A stretch of 64,000 nucleotides of DNA from Stutzerimonas stutzeri (GTDB lineage Bacteria; Pseudomonadota; Gammaproteobacteria; Pseudomonadales; Pseudomonadaceae): positions 1 to 64,000 of the forward strand of contig NZ_JYHV01000007.1 in the NCBI RefSeq assembly GCF_000952685.1, in the 5' to 3' direction. The position numbers and the translations under genes are program-made. Each line of letters begins with the position of its first letter. Within the stretch, counting starts at the first letter, position 1. Shown piece after piece: positions 28,157 to 37,076 of this stretch. The notes beneath the pieces are model-generated. The model did no database searches and was not told the origin of the DNA. It was given only the letters and a program-made list of their open reading frames with translations.

Positions 28157-29239
28157 ATGCAAATAAAAACCTCCAGCCGGTCACGCCCAGCTGCCCAGAC
28201 CGATGACTTCTTCGTGCCCGAATTGTGCGAGCCAGAAGCGCTTCTCGGACTGGTTTTGCTCGCCGAACTACTGGTGCTGGTATTGGTGCTGGCCGAGCCG
28301 ATGCAGCCCAGCTTCAACTGGATGCGTCTGGCGCTGACATCGCTGTTCGTGCAGTGGGTGATGCTGCTATCGGCCGGCCTGACCTGCCAGTTGAGGCCGT
28401 TATTGGCGCGATTGTCGCCCTGGCTGGCGGGCCTGGCCTGCTGCGCTTTGGTGGTTGGGCTGACGCTGGCTTGCACGGCGGTGGCCGATATCTACCAGTT
28501 GGGCGGGCCGCTGACTCGTGTCGGTGAGGTCAATTTGTACCTGCGACATGCATTGATCAGTCTGATCATGTCGGGGCTGCTGTTGCGCTACTTCTACCTC
28601 CAGAGCCAGTGGCGGCGACAGGAGCAGGCCGAGCTCAAGGCGCGCATCGAGTCGCTGCAAGCGCGCATTCGTCCGCATTTTCTGTTCAACAGCCTGAACA
28701 GTATCGCCAGTCTGGTCGCGACGGATCCAAGCAAGGCCGAGCAGGCGGTGCTGGACCTGTCCGATCTGTTTCGCGCCAGCCTGGCGCGTCCCGGAACGCT
28801 GGTGCCCTGGAGCGAGGAGCTGGAGCTGTCGCGTCGCTACCTGTCGATCGAGCATTACCGTCTTGGCGAGCGGCTGCAGATCGAATGGCAGGTGGAGGGC
28901 GTTCCGGATGATCTGCCGATTCCTCAGCTGACTTTGCAACCGCTACTGGAAAACGCGCTGATTCATGGTATTCAGCCTCGGATCGAGGGAGGAATGGTCA
29001 GCGTGGCGGCGCATTATGCCGATGGCGTGTTTCATTTGGAGGTCAGCAATCCCTTTGATGAGGCCGCCCAAACGCCGCCATCCCGGGGCACGCAGCAGGC
29101 CCTGCACAATATAGACGCACGACTAACGGCACTTTTCGGTCCCGCAGCGAGTCTCAGCGTGAAGCGGCATAACGCCCGTCACTACACCTGTCTACGCTAT
29201 CCGTGTGCGACACAAAAGCAGGAAGCCAGATCCATATGA
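28157..29239 (+). CDS. algZ: Sensor histidine kinase AlgZ (FimS)
   Basis: LytS/YehU-type membrane histidine kinase of 360 residues, partner of AlgR. Four hydrophobic segments (about 30-46, 57-75, 88-110, 130-147) lead to a His_kinase domain with RPHFLFNSLNS; His174 is the likely phosphorylation site. The N-box LENALIHG is present, while the glycine-rich ATP lid is unlike that of classical kinases. ATG 28157 is chosen; an upstream GTG at 28127 has no ribosome site. The stop overlaps the algR start by four bases. Confidence 0.93.
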   Translation: MQIKTSSRSRPAAQTDDFFVPELCEPEALLGLVLLAELLVLVLVLAEPMQPSFNWMRLALTSLFVQWVMLLSAGLTCQLRPLLARLSPWLAGLACCALVVGLTLACTAVADIYQLGGPLTRVGEVNLYLRHALISLIMSGLLLRYFYLQSQWRRQEQAELKARIESLQARIRPHFLFNSLNSIASLVATDPSKAEQAVLDLSDLFRASLARPGTLVPWSEELELSRRYLSIEHYRLGERLQIEWQVEGVPDDLPIPQLTLQPLLENALIHGIQPRIEGGMVSVAAHYADGVFHLEVSNPFDEAAQTPPSRGTQQALHNIDARLTALFGPAASLSVKRHNARHYTCLRYPCATQKQEARSI

Positions 29240-29982
29240 ATGTGCTGATTGTCGATGACGAACCTCTAGCCCGCGAGCGCCTTAGCCGACTGGTAGGTGA
29301 TCTTGACGGCTATCGTGTCCTGGAACCTTCCGCCGCCAACGGCGAGGAGGCGCTGTCCCTGATCGAGGAACTGCGCCCCGATGTCGTGTTGCTGGATATC
29401 CGTATGCCAGGCCTCGATGGTCTTCAGGTCGCTGCCAAGCTTTGCGAGCGCGATGCCCCTCCGGCCGTGATTTTCTGTACGGCCCATGACGAATTCGCGC
29501 TGGATGCGTTCCAGGTCAGTGCGGTCGGCTATCTGGTCAAGCCAGTGCGCCCGGAGCATCTGGCCGAGGCGCTGAAGAAGGCTGAGCGCCCGAACCGGGT
29601 CCAGCTTGCCGCACTCACACGTCCTGCGGCGGTTTCAGGGACCGGACCTCGCAGCCATATCAGCGCCCGGACTCGCAAGGGCATCGAGCTGATTCCGCTG
29701 CCCAAGGTGATTTATTTCATCGCCGATCATAAATACGTGACCCTGCGTCACGAGGGCGGCGAGGTGCTGTTGGACGAGCCGCTCAAGGCGCTCGAGGACG
29801 AGTTCGGCGACCGCTTCGTACGCATTCATCGCAACGCCCTGGTGTACCGGGACCGCATCGAACGCCTACAGCGCACGCCGCTTGGTCATTTTCAATTGTT
29901 TCTCAAGGGCCTAGAAGGTGAGCCGCTGACGGTCAGCCGGAGACATGTCGCCGGTGTGCGTAAGCTGATGCAGAACCTTTGA
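29236..29982 (+). CDS. algR: Response regulator AlgR
   Basis: Transcription regulator of alginate, type IV pilus and virulence genes in P. aeruginosa. The 248-residue protein has exactly the P. aeruginosa length: an N-terminal receiver with phospho-acceptor Asp54 (VVLLDIRMPGLDG) and a C-terminal LytTR DNA-binding domain (about residues 145-245; VIYFIADHKYVTLRHEGG, RIHRNALVYRDRIE). It is translationally coupled to algZ. The 205 bases between it and hemC hold tandem TTCTAGC words near 30087 but no supportable gene. Confidence 0.96.
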   Translation: MNVLIVDDEPLARERLSRLVGDLDGYRVLEPSAANGEEALSLIEELRPDVVLLDIRMPGLDGLQVAAKLCERDAPPAVIFCTAHDEFALDAFQVSAVGYLVKPVRPEHLAEALKKAERPNRVQLAALTRPAAVSGTGPRSHISARTRKGIELIPLPKVIYFIADHKYVTLRHEGGEVLLDEPLKALEDEFGDRFVRIHRNALVYRDRIERLQRTPLGHFQLFLKGLEGEPLTVSRRHVAGVRKLMQNL

Positions 29983-30187
29983 GGCGCAGCTGTGAGTCAG
30001 AAGCTGATTGGTGGCCGCAGGGCCGTGAGCGAGTGCTGCGGCGGTGGGGGCTGGGTTGATGCAGGGACGCACCATGCTGCGCCGTTTCTAGCTTCTAGCT
30101 CCACGCTACTTTCCTTGATTCCTGCCAATCCAGCCGGGTTGCCCGGCCTGTTATCATCGGCGGCAGTTCATTTGCCAGGAATTGCCC

Positions 30188-31126
30188 ATGTCCCGCGAAA
30201 TTCGCATCGCCACCCGAAAAAGTGCCCTGGCCCTGTGGCAGGCCGAATATGTCAAGGCGCGCCTTGAGGCTGCTCATCCCGACGTGTCCGTCAGCCTGGT
30301 GCCGATGGTCAGTCGCGGTGACAAGCTGCTCGATGCTCCGCTGGCGAAGATCGGTGGCAAGGGGCTGTTCGTCAAGGAGCTGGAAACGGCGCTGATGGAG
30401 AACCAGGCAGATATTGCCGTGCACTCTATGAAAGACGTGCCGATGGAGTTCCCCGAAGGGCTCGGCCTGTACTGCGTTTGCGAACGTGAAGATCCCCGCG
30501 ACGCCTTTGTTTCCAATCGCTTCGAGAATCTCGATGCATTGCCGCCGGGAGCGATCGTCGGTACTTCCAGCCTGCGGCGTCAGGCGCAATTGCTGGCGCG
30601 CCGCCCGGATCTGAAGATTCAGTTCCTGCGCGGCAACGTCAACACCCGTCTGGCCAAGCTCGATGCCGGCGAGTACGACGCCATCATCCTCGCCGCGGCC
30701 GGTCTCATCCGCCTTGGTTTCGGTGAACGCATCCGCTCCAGCATCGGCGTCGAAGACAGTCTGCCAGCAGGAGGCCAGGGTGCAGTCGGTATCGAATGCC
30801 GGACTGGCGATACGGAGCTACATCAACTACTGCAGTGCATGAACGATCCGCAGACGGCGTTGCGTGTCAGTGCTGAGCGTGCACTGAATCGTCATCTGAA
30901 TGGCGGTTGCCAAGTACCGATTGCCTGTTATGCAGTGCTTGAAGGCGATCAGTTGTGGTTGCGGGGCCTGGTCGGACAGCCGGATGGCACCTTGCTGTTG
31001 CGCGCCGAAGACCGTGCTCCGGCCACCGATGCGCAAACGCTCGGCGTGCGCGTTGCCGAAGCGCTGCTGGCACAAGGCGCGGCCAAGATCCTGCAGGACG
31101 TTTACGGTGAGGCCGGCAAGGCGTGA
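30188..31126 (+). CDS. hemC: Porphobilinogen deaminase (hydroxymethylbilane synthase)
   Basis: Joins four porphobilinogens into hydroxymethylbilane in haem synthesis. The 312-residue protein has the N-terminal [13 protein letters not shown], the substrate-binding [21 protein letters not shown] and the dipyrromethane cofactor cysteine Cys241 ([10 protein letters not shown]). GCCAGGAATTGCCC precedes the start. The stop overlaps the hemD GTG (GTGA). Confidence 0.97.
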   Translation: MSREIRIATRKSALALWQAEYVKARLEAAHPDVSVSLVPMVSRGDKLLDAPLAKIGGKGLFVKELETALMENQADIAVHSMKDVPMEFPEGLGLYCVCEREDPRDAFVSNRFENLDALPPGAIVGTSSLRRQAQLLARRPDLKIQFLRGNVNTRLAKLDAGEYDAIILAAAGLIRLGFGERIRSSIGVEDSLPAGGQGAVGIECRTGDTELHQLLQCMNDPQTALRVSAERALNRHLNGGCQVPIACYAVLEGDQLWLRGLVGQPDGTLLLRAEDRAPATDAQTLGVRVAEALLAQGAAKILQDVYGEAGKA

Positions 31127-31893
31127 GCGGCTGGCGTCTGCTGCTGACGCGTCCGGCTGAAGAATGCGTCGCCTTGGCTGCAGCGCTGTCTGAGGCGGGT
31201 ATCCACAGCGCGAGCCTGCCACTGCTCGAGATCGAAGCATTGGACGAGACCGTGGGGCAGCGCACCACGATACGCGAGCTGGATCGTTATGGCGCGGTGG
31301 TGGTAGTGAGCAAGCCAGCGGCGAGGCTGGGTCTGGCATTGCTCGATCGCTATGGGCTGCAGCCATCGCCTGGCCAAGCTTGGTTCAGCGTTGGTGCTGC
31401 TACAGGGGCCATCCTGAAAGACCATGGCGTGAATGCCTGTTGGCCTGATCGTGGCGACGACAGCGAGGCTCTCCTGGCGCTGCCGCGTCTGACTGCGGCG
31501 CTCGACATAGCGGACCCGAAAGTCTTGATCCTGCGCGGTGAAGGCGGTCGCGAACATATTGCCGAAACGCTTCGCCACCGCGGTGCCCAGGTCGACAGCC
31601 TTGAGTTGTACCGGCGCTGCCTACCCGACTATCACCCAGGCGCACTGATCGAGATCCTTCGTTCGGAACGGCTGAATGCCGTGGTGGTCAGCAGTGGGCA
31701 GGGTTTAGAGTCCCTGCACGAACTGGCAGGGGACGACTGGCCCATGCTGCGTGAGCTACCCTTGTTCGTACCTAGCCCTCGGGTGGCCGGAATGGCTGCG
31801 TCTTTGGGCGCCAAGAGAATAGTGGACTGCCGTGGTGCCGGAACCGCGGCTTTGCTGGCGGCGCTACGGGGCAATCCCGAGCCCGCCTCCTGA
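31123..31893 (+). CDS. hemD: Uroporphyrinogen-III synthase
   Basis: Closes hydroxymethylbilane to uroporphyrinogen III. The 256-residue sequence is divergent, as usual for this family, but has the expected two-lobed pattern: [17 protein letters not shown] at the start, [39 protein letters not shown], then [12 protein letters not shown]. It starts at GTG 31123 inside the hemC stop, so translational coupling is clear. Identity rests on both pattern and context. Confidence 0.93.
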   Translation: MSGWRLLLTRPAEECVALAAALSEAGIHSASLPLLEIEALDETVGQRTTIRELDRYGAVVVVSKPAARLGLALLDRYGLQPSPGQAWFSVGAATGAILKDHGVNACWPDRGDDSEALLALPRLTAALDIADPKVLILRGEGGREHIAETLRHRGAQVDSLELYRRCLPDYHPGALIEILRSERLNAVVVSSGQGLESLHELAGDDWPMLRELPLFVPSPRVAGMAASLGAKRIVDCRGAGTAALLAALRGNPEPAS

Positions 31894-31909
31894 TGCAAAG
31901 GATGGAAAC

Positions 31910-33139
31910 GTGAGCGAAGCAGATTCCGATAAGACAGCGAAACAACCCACGGGCAGCGATCCCGTCACCCCACCGAAGCCCGTCGAAAAAGAGAACAAAA
32001 AAGATTCGAAAGAGCCACCCAAGGCTCCGCCACCCAAAGCCACCCCTGTTGCGACCGATTCCCGCGGCGGTAAAGCACTGGCCGGCCTGGCTCTGCTGGT
32101 CGGCCTGGCCGGTCTGGCTGCTGGAGGCTACAGCGTCTGGCAGACCCAGCAATTGGCTGAGCGGGAGCGCCAGCAGCTCGATGCGGTACAGGCGACCCGT
32201 GAGCAGGCGAGTCAGTTGGACACGCGCAATCAACAGCTGGCCAGTCGTCTCGGACGGTTGGAGCAGCTGCCTTCGGCGGAACAGCTGGAAGACCGGCGTC
32301 GCCTGCTTTCCGAGTTGCAGAGTGATCAGCAGCGGCTCGCGGGGCGGGTGGAGCAGGTGCTGGGGGCGAGCCGAGAACAGTGGCGGTTGGCTGAGGCCGA
32401 ACATTTGTTGCGTATGGCGATGTTGCGTCTGTCGGCCATGCAAGACGTGAACAGTGCGCAATCCTTGATTGCCGAGGCGGATCTGATTTTGCGCAAGCAG
32501 GACGATCCGGGCGCGTATGGTGCACGTCAGAAACTGCTGGAGGGGCTCGAGGCCTTGCGCAGCCTGCCGGATCTGGATCGGACCGGCCTGTTCATGCAAC
32601 TGGGCGCGCTGCGTGGACAGGCCAATCAACTCAGCGGCCTGGCCCCTGAGTTCGAAAACGGCCCCGGCACGCCAGATATGCAGAACGAAAGCCGCTGGCG
32701 GCAATGGCTGGACGAGCTGACGCGCTACGTGCGGATCGATTTCAATGCCGGGACCGATGTCAAACCACTGCTGGCTGGCCAGAGCCTGGCGCAAGTGCGG
32801 CTCGCCCTATCGTTGGCCATCGAGCAGGCGCAGTGGGCGGTGCTCAATGGCAACGAACAAGTCTATCGGCAATCGCTGGATCAGGCCGCCCGGCTGATCG
32901 AAGACCACTTCAGCGAGGAAAACGGCCAGAGCCGAGGTTTGCGTGATCGCATCGAGCAGCTGGCGAAGCGGCAGGTGTCGGTCACCCTGCCGGATCTAGC
33001 GCCGGCGCTACAGGCCATGCAGGCCTATGTGCAAAAGCGTGAATCGTCCCAAAACAGCGAACCTGCTGCCGCTCCTGCCGAGCGCGGTGAGCCGGCCGGC
33101 GAGGCCGACCAAGCGGCCGAAGGGGATCTGCGCACATGA
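31910..33139 (+). CDS. hemX: HemX-family membrane protein
   Basis: A 409-residue inner-membrane protein in the haem gene cluster. A Lys/Pro-rich cytoplasmic tail (residues 1-50) precedes one membrane helix (ALAGLALLVGLAGLAAGGYS, about 54-73), a coiled coil (about 80-155), and the HemX domain (ASREQWRLAEAEHLLRMAMLRL onward). It has been annotated as uroporphyrinogen-III methyltransferase, but no SAM-binding motif is seen, so the role is probably structural. GTG 31910 has AAGGATGG upstream. The last bases overlap hemY (ATGA). Confidence 0.9.
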   Translation: MSEADSDKTAKQPTGSDPVTPPKPVEKENKKDSKEPPKAPPPKATPVATDSRGGKALAGLALLVGLAGLAAGGYSVWQTQQLAERERQQLDAVQATREQASQLDTRNQQLASRLGRLEQLPSAEQLEDRRRLLSELQSDQQRLAGRVEQVLGASREQWRLAEAEHLLRMAMLRLSAMQDVNSAQSLIAEADLILRKQDDPGAYGARQKLLEGLEALRSLPDLDRTGLFMQLGALRGQANQLSGLAPEFENGPGTPDMQNESRWRQWLDELTRYVRIDFNAGTDVKPLLAGQSLAQVRLALSLAIEQAQWAVLNGNEQVYRQSLDQAARLIEDHFSEENGQSRGLRDRIEQLAKRQVSVTLPDLAPALQAMQAYVQKRESSQNSEPAAAPAERGEPAGEADQAAEGDLRT

Positions 33140-34374
33140 AGCGACTGGCCTTTGTTGTTCTTATCCTGCTGGTGGTGGTCGGCTTTTTCGGCTGGGCCAT
33201 TTACCAGGACCCCGGCTACGTTCTGATCAGCTATGACCGCTTTCGCTATGAATCGAGCTTCTGGATATTTCTGGGCCTGATCGCCTGTCTCTGGCTGTTG
33301 GCGATGGTGGTTCACTGGGTTATCGGATTGCTTCATGCGTCCGGCGCACTGGTCAATCCCTGGTCCCGGCGCCATCGCGCGCGCCGTGTAGCCAAGGCCT
33401 CGCGCGCGGGATTGCGGGAGCTGGCCGAAGGGCAGTGGGGGCTTGCGCTCGGGCACCTGCGTATCGCCGCCGAGCATGATCGCCAACCGCTGGTGCACTA
33501 TCTCGGTGCCGCCCGTGCCGCGAGCGAGCTGGGCGAGTATGAGCAAAGTGATGAGTTGCTGCGCAAAGCCCGCGAACGCGAACCCGAAGCCGGCCTGGCT
33601 GTAGGACTGACACAGGCCCAGTTGCAAATCGCTCGCGGCCAGTACGATGCGGCGCGTGAGTCCCTGAATGCATTGCACAGCGATCACCCGCGCCATCCCT
33701 ATGTGCTGACCTTGCTTCAGCAGCTTTACGTGCAACTGCAGGACTGGCCTGCCCTGTGCCGGCTGCTACCAGAGCTGCGCAAGCACCGCGTGCTGCCTCC
33801 CGCTCGGCTAGATGAGCTGGAACGGCTGGCCTGGACCGCCGCTCTGGAGCAGGTGGGGCAGGTGCAAGCCGCGACCTCGGAGGACGCGCAGCAGGCGCTG
33901 AATCAACGCTGGCAAACCGTACCGAGTAAATTGCGTAACGAACCGCTGCTGGTACGTGCCTATACGGATGGCTTGAGCCGGCTGGGCGCGGAGGAAAAGG
34001 CGGAGGAAATCCTGTATGCCGCGCTCAAGCGCCAGTTCGACGACCTCCTAATCGAGCGCTACGGTCGCGTTCGTGGGCGCGAGCCTTCACGCCAATTGGC
34101 CCATGCGGAGGCCTGGCTCAAGGCGCATCCGGACAACCCCGAATTGCTGCTCGCGCTCGGCCGCCTGAGCCTCCGCAACGAGTTCTGGGGCAAGGCGCGG
34201 GACTATCTGGAAGCGAGCCTGCGGCTCGAGCATCGTCCGCAAACCTGCGCCGAGCTGGCGCGCTTGCTGGCCCAGCTGGGTGACAAAGAGCGTAGCAATC
34301 GCCTATTTCAGGAAGGGCTCGGGCTTCTCGATCAGTCCAGCAACAACCGGTTGCAAGTGGTCAACGGCAGCTAG
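33136..34374 (+). CDS. hemY: HemY-family TPR membrane protein
   Basis: A 412-residue inner-membrane protein with two N-terminal membrane helices (about 3-22 and 42-62), then a tetratricopeptide-like helical region to the end (LAEGQWGLALGHLRIAAEH; ELGEYEQSDELLRKARERE). Despite the name this is not the Bacillus protoporphyrinogen oxidase HemY. The function in haem synthesis is unclear. It overlaps hemX by four bases. Confidence 0.9.
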   Translation: MKRLAFVVLILLVVVGFFGWAIYQDPGYVLISYDRFRYESSFWIFLGLIACLWLLAMVVHWVIGLLHASGALVNPWSRRHRARRVAKASRAGLRELAEGQWGLALGHLRIAAEHDRQPLVHYLGAARAASELGEYEQSDELLRKAREREPEAGLAVGLTQAQLQIARGQYDAARESLNALHSDHPRHPYVLTLLQQLYVQLQDWPALCRLLPELRKHRVLPPARLDELERLAWTAALEQVGQVQAATSEDAQQALNQRWQTVPSKLRNEPLLVRAYTDGLSRLGAEEKAEEILYAALKRQFDDLLIERYGRVRGREPSRQLAHAEAWLKAHPDNPELLLALGRLSLRNEFWGKARDYLEASLRLEHRPQTCAELARLLAQLGDKERSNRLFQEGLGLLDQSSNNRLQVVNGS

Positions 34375-34492
34375 CAACCAGTGGGCGCGTGGCGTGACGG
34401 CCATCCCGTGCCGTTGCGCCGATTTCCGTATGGCTTGCAGCTCGCCGCGCGCAGCACTACCGTAGCGAACTTTTCCTGTCTGCGGAGTCACC

Positions 34493-34984
34493 ATGAACCT
34501 GGCCAGCCCACGTTCGCTGTTTCTTCTGGCATTCATCGGCTGCGTGCTGATGATGATCGCTGCACTGTATCTCGAGCATGTGGTCGGGCTCGCGCCATGC
34601 CCCCTGTGCATCGTTCAGCGTATTTGCGTTATCGGCTTCGGCCTGGTCTGCCTGATTGCCGCGCTTCACGGGCCGCACAAAACCGGTCGCCGCGTATATT
34701 CGGCGGTGGCGCTGCTGTTCGCGGTGGCAGGCGGTGCCACGGCCATTCGTCAGATTTGGCTGCAGAACATGCCTGCCGACCAACTGCCGAGCTGCTTGCC
34801 CAGTCTCGAGTACATGATGGATGCGTTACCGTTCCAGGAAATTGCCCGTCTGGTGCTCCATGGTACGGCCGAATGCGCCGAAGTCAGCTGGACATTGCTG
34901 GGGATGAGCATCCCGGAATGGACCTTGTTGGCGTTCATCGGGATGGTGGTTTTCTGTCTCTGGCAGCTGTTGCGACGCGATTGA
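34493..34984 (+). CDS. dsbB: Disulfide bond formation protein B (DsbB/DsbH)
   Basis: A four-helix inner-membrane protein of 163 residues that reoxidises DsbA and passes electrons to quinone. The first periplasmic loop has the redox pair in APCPLCIVQR, and the second loop carries the other pair (LPSCLPSLEY ... GTAECAEVSW). GCGGAG precedes the ATG. Pseudomonads have more than one DsbB; the copy beside algQ is called DsbH in P. aeruginosa. It lies 118 bases after hemY. Confidence 0.93.
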   Translation: MNLASPRSLFLLAFIGCVLMMIAALYLEHVVGLAPCPLCIVQRICVIGFGLVCLIAALHGPHKTGRRVYSAVALLFAVAGGATAIRQIWLQNMPADQLPSCLPSLEYMMDALPFQEIARLVLHGTAECAEVSWTLLGMSIPEWTLLAFIGMVVFCLWQLLRRD

Positions 34985-35232
34985 GGCTTTTCGTCAGGGT
35001 GAGCGAATGATCGCTGCGCTTGGTGGTCAATGATCCAGAGCGAAGCGATGGACATTTGATTGCTCGGAGTAATTTGGTCTGTGCTGCTTGATGCATCGAT
35101 CGCCTCAGCTTAGTCTGCTCTGGCAGCGTCGGTTTCCGTCCGTCGCTGTCACTCACCCAAGGCCGATATCCCAAGACAATAACCGTCTCGGAAGGCGCAA
35201 CAGGCATCATCGATTAGGGAAGTGAGGTCATC

Positions 35233-35697
35233 ATGCTCGAGAGCTGTCGGAACGCCCAGGAACGCTGGGGAGGTGTGCACTTGCTGATCGACCGCTGGCT
35301 GCAAGAACGCCATGCATTGATCAACGCATTCGATGGATTGCATGTCGGTGAGGCTGTTGCCAGCCGTTCCGCCTTGCAGAAATTCTGCGAAATTCTGCTC
35401 GACTACGTGTCGGCCGGTCATTTCGAAATCTACGAGCAACTGCTCAATGAGGCCGAAGCGTTCGGCGATGAGCGCGGCCTCGAACTCGCCCGTCAGATCT
35501 ATCCGCGAATCGAAGCCATTACCGAGGTAGCGGTGGCCTTCAATGACCGTTGCGATAAAGGCGATTGCTTGAGCAGCCCGGATTTGCCCGATGAGCTGAA
35601 GCGACTGGGGCCGTTATTGCATGAGCGCTTCGAGTTGGAAGATTGTCTGATCGAAGTCCTCCACACCGCGCATAAACAGACCGCCGCTACCGCTTGA
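35233..35697 (+). CDS. algQ: Anti-sigma-70 regulator AlgQ (Rsd)
   Basis: A 154-residue Rsd/AlgQ-family helical protein that binds sigma-70 and so favours other sigma factors; in P. aeruginosa it promotes alginate and siderophore expression. Diagnostic stretches are [38 protein letters not shown] and [29 protein letters not shown] lies before the ATG. The 248 bases between dsbB and algQ show no supportable gene and presumably hold its promoter. Confidence 0.95.
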   Translation: MLESCRNAQERWGGVHLLIDRWLQERHALINAFDGLHVGEAVASRSALQKFCEILLDYVSAGHFEIYEQLLNEAEAFGDERGLELARQIYPRIEAITEVAVAFNDRCDKGDCLSSPDLPDELKRLGPLLHERFELEDCLIEVLHTAHKQTAATA

Positions 35698-35799
35698 AGC
35701 TGGTCCTGTATAGAGTGGCTGCGGTTTTAGCCGCGGCCTATGGCGATTGCCTGGGAACCTTATTTGGTGGCTGCATCCATTTCGTCAGGAGACGTCTTC

Positions 35800-36555
35800 A
35801 TGGCTGCAAAGAAAAACCCCGTCAGCACTCCGCTGCATCTGTTGCAGCAGCTTTCGCACAGTTTGGTGGTGCATCTGCAGAAGGCCTGTAGCGAGGCGCA
35901 GAGGGACGCTGAAGTTCTGTTGGCGCAGCTCGAAAAACAGCGTGGCAAGACGCAGGAGAAAATCGTCAAGGCGCGCGCCAAGCTTGATGACGCCGGTAAT
36001 GCTGGCAAATCGAAGGCGCAGACCAAGGCTCGCGCCAAACTGGCCGAGCTGGACGATGTGCTCGCCGTGTTGCAGGCGCGGCAGAGTGAAACGCTGAGTT
36101 ACCTGGCTGAACTGAAACGCGACGCGGAACAGAGCCTGAAACTGGCTCAGGGCGTTACCCAGGTCGAAAAAGCCGCCGCCCAAGCGCTGGTGTCGCGCGA
36201 CAAGCCCGCCGCCCCTCGTGTTGCGAGCCGAACCAAAGCTACTTCCAATGTAGCCAAACCGGCCGCCGACGTCTCAGCAGATAGCAAGGCAGCGTCAGGC
36301 AAGGTGCCTGCACGTGCGGCGCGAGCCAGACCGGCCAGCGCCAAAAGCAGCGCCACGGATAAGCCCTCCGAAGCCAAGGCGCCCGTAGCGAAAGCGGCGA
36401 ATGCTGCGCGCCGGCCCGCGAGCACAGCTGCCAAGTCTGGCCCTGCCAAACCGGCTTCGGCAGCCAAGCCGACGGCTGCGAAGAAACCGGCAGCACGCAA
36501 ACCGACCGCGGCCAAACGCGAAACAAGCGGTCAGTCTTCGCCCGCTGCGAGTTGA
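35800..36555 (+). CDS. algP: Histone H1-like regulator AlgP
   Basis: A 251-residue basic protein in two parts. Residues 1-130 are helical with a coiled coil (EAQRDAEVLLAQLEKQ; LAELDDVLAVLQARQSETLSYLAELKRDAEQ in two parts). From about 140 the rest is a low-complexity Lys/Ala/Pro/Ser tail with AKPA/KPAA-type units like eukaryotic histone H1. P. aeruginosa AlgP is about 100 residues longer, mainly in this tail, which is prone to repeat-number change. ATG 35800 (MAAKKNPVS) has TCAGGAGA upstream. The 3' end overlaps the next gene on the opposite strand by 25 bases. Confidence 0.93.
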   Translation: MAAKKNPVSTPLHLLQQLSHSLVVHLQKACSEAQRDAEVLLAQLEKQRGKTQEKIVKARAKLDDAGNAGKSKAQTKARAKLAELDDVLAVLQARQSETLSYLAELKRDAEQSLKLAQGVTQVEKAAAQALVSRDKPAAPRVASRTKATSNVAKPAADVSADSKAASGKVPARAARARPASAKSSATDKPSEAKAPVAKAANAARRPASTAAKSGPAKPASAAKPTAAKKPAARKPTAAKRETSGQSSPAAS

Positions 36556-37010
36556 GCCGCTGCTGCACGTCGCAGGATGGCTATCGGCATGCGTGTCTCG
36601 CCGCGCAAGTCGATGGAGAGTCGTTCCAGCCAGTCGGCTGGCCTGCAGCTTGTCGGCCAATGTCGCGCTGCATCCTGCAAACGCTGGAGCTGGACTTGTT
36701 CGGCGTCCAGTTCCAGCCTCTTCACGCGTGCGCGCAAACCCGCCAGATCGTCGTCCGAAATGGCCTGTTGGCGCCAGCCCTGGCGCAGGTTGCGTAGCGG
36801 GGCGACCACACTGGTCCGCCAGTCGTCGCTGATATTTTTCAACTGAGCAAGCCGCGCGTCATCACAGCCGACGCTGCGGCATTCCAGCCAGGCGCCGGTC
36901 AATAGCAGGCAAACATCAGCACCTGCAGCTTGCAGTTCAAGACAGGTTGCCTCCACACCGGGCTGTGCATAGCAGCTGAGGGCGAAGGTCCAGAGATCGT
37001 CATGGATCAT
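36531..37010 (-). CDS. TIGR02444 family protein
   Basis: A 159-residue protein of unknown function. The start MIHDDLWTFALSCYAQPGVEATCLELQ (two parts) and GADVCLLLTGAWLE identify the TIGR02444 family. It appears soluble and mainly helical. The family is usually next to algP or an ABC-F gene in pseudomonads, as here. No clear Shine-Dalgarno precedes the ATG. The last 25 bases run antisense to the end of algP. Confidence 0.82.
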   Translation of the reverse strand: MIHDDLWTFALSCYAQPGVEATCLELQAAGADVCLLLTGAWLECRSVGCDDARLAQLKNISDDWRTSVVAPLRNLRQGWRQQAISDDDLAGLRARVKRLELDAEQVQLQRLQDAARHWPTSCRPADWLERLSIDLRGETRMPIAILRRAAAAQLAAGED

Positions 37011-37076
37011 GAGTGTCGGTTTTTTTCGTAAGAGCCGGATGGATTTCCGGGCGACCTGATAAACTCCGCCGCCATT

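Noticed and set aside
31910-33139. HemX as an active uroporphyrinogen-III methyltransferase
   Set aside because: The common annotation is not supported: no SAM-binding motif; the protein is a membrane-anchored coiled-coil HemX domain.
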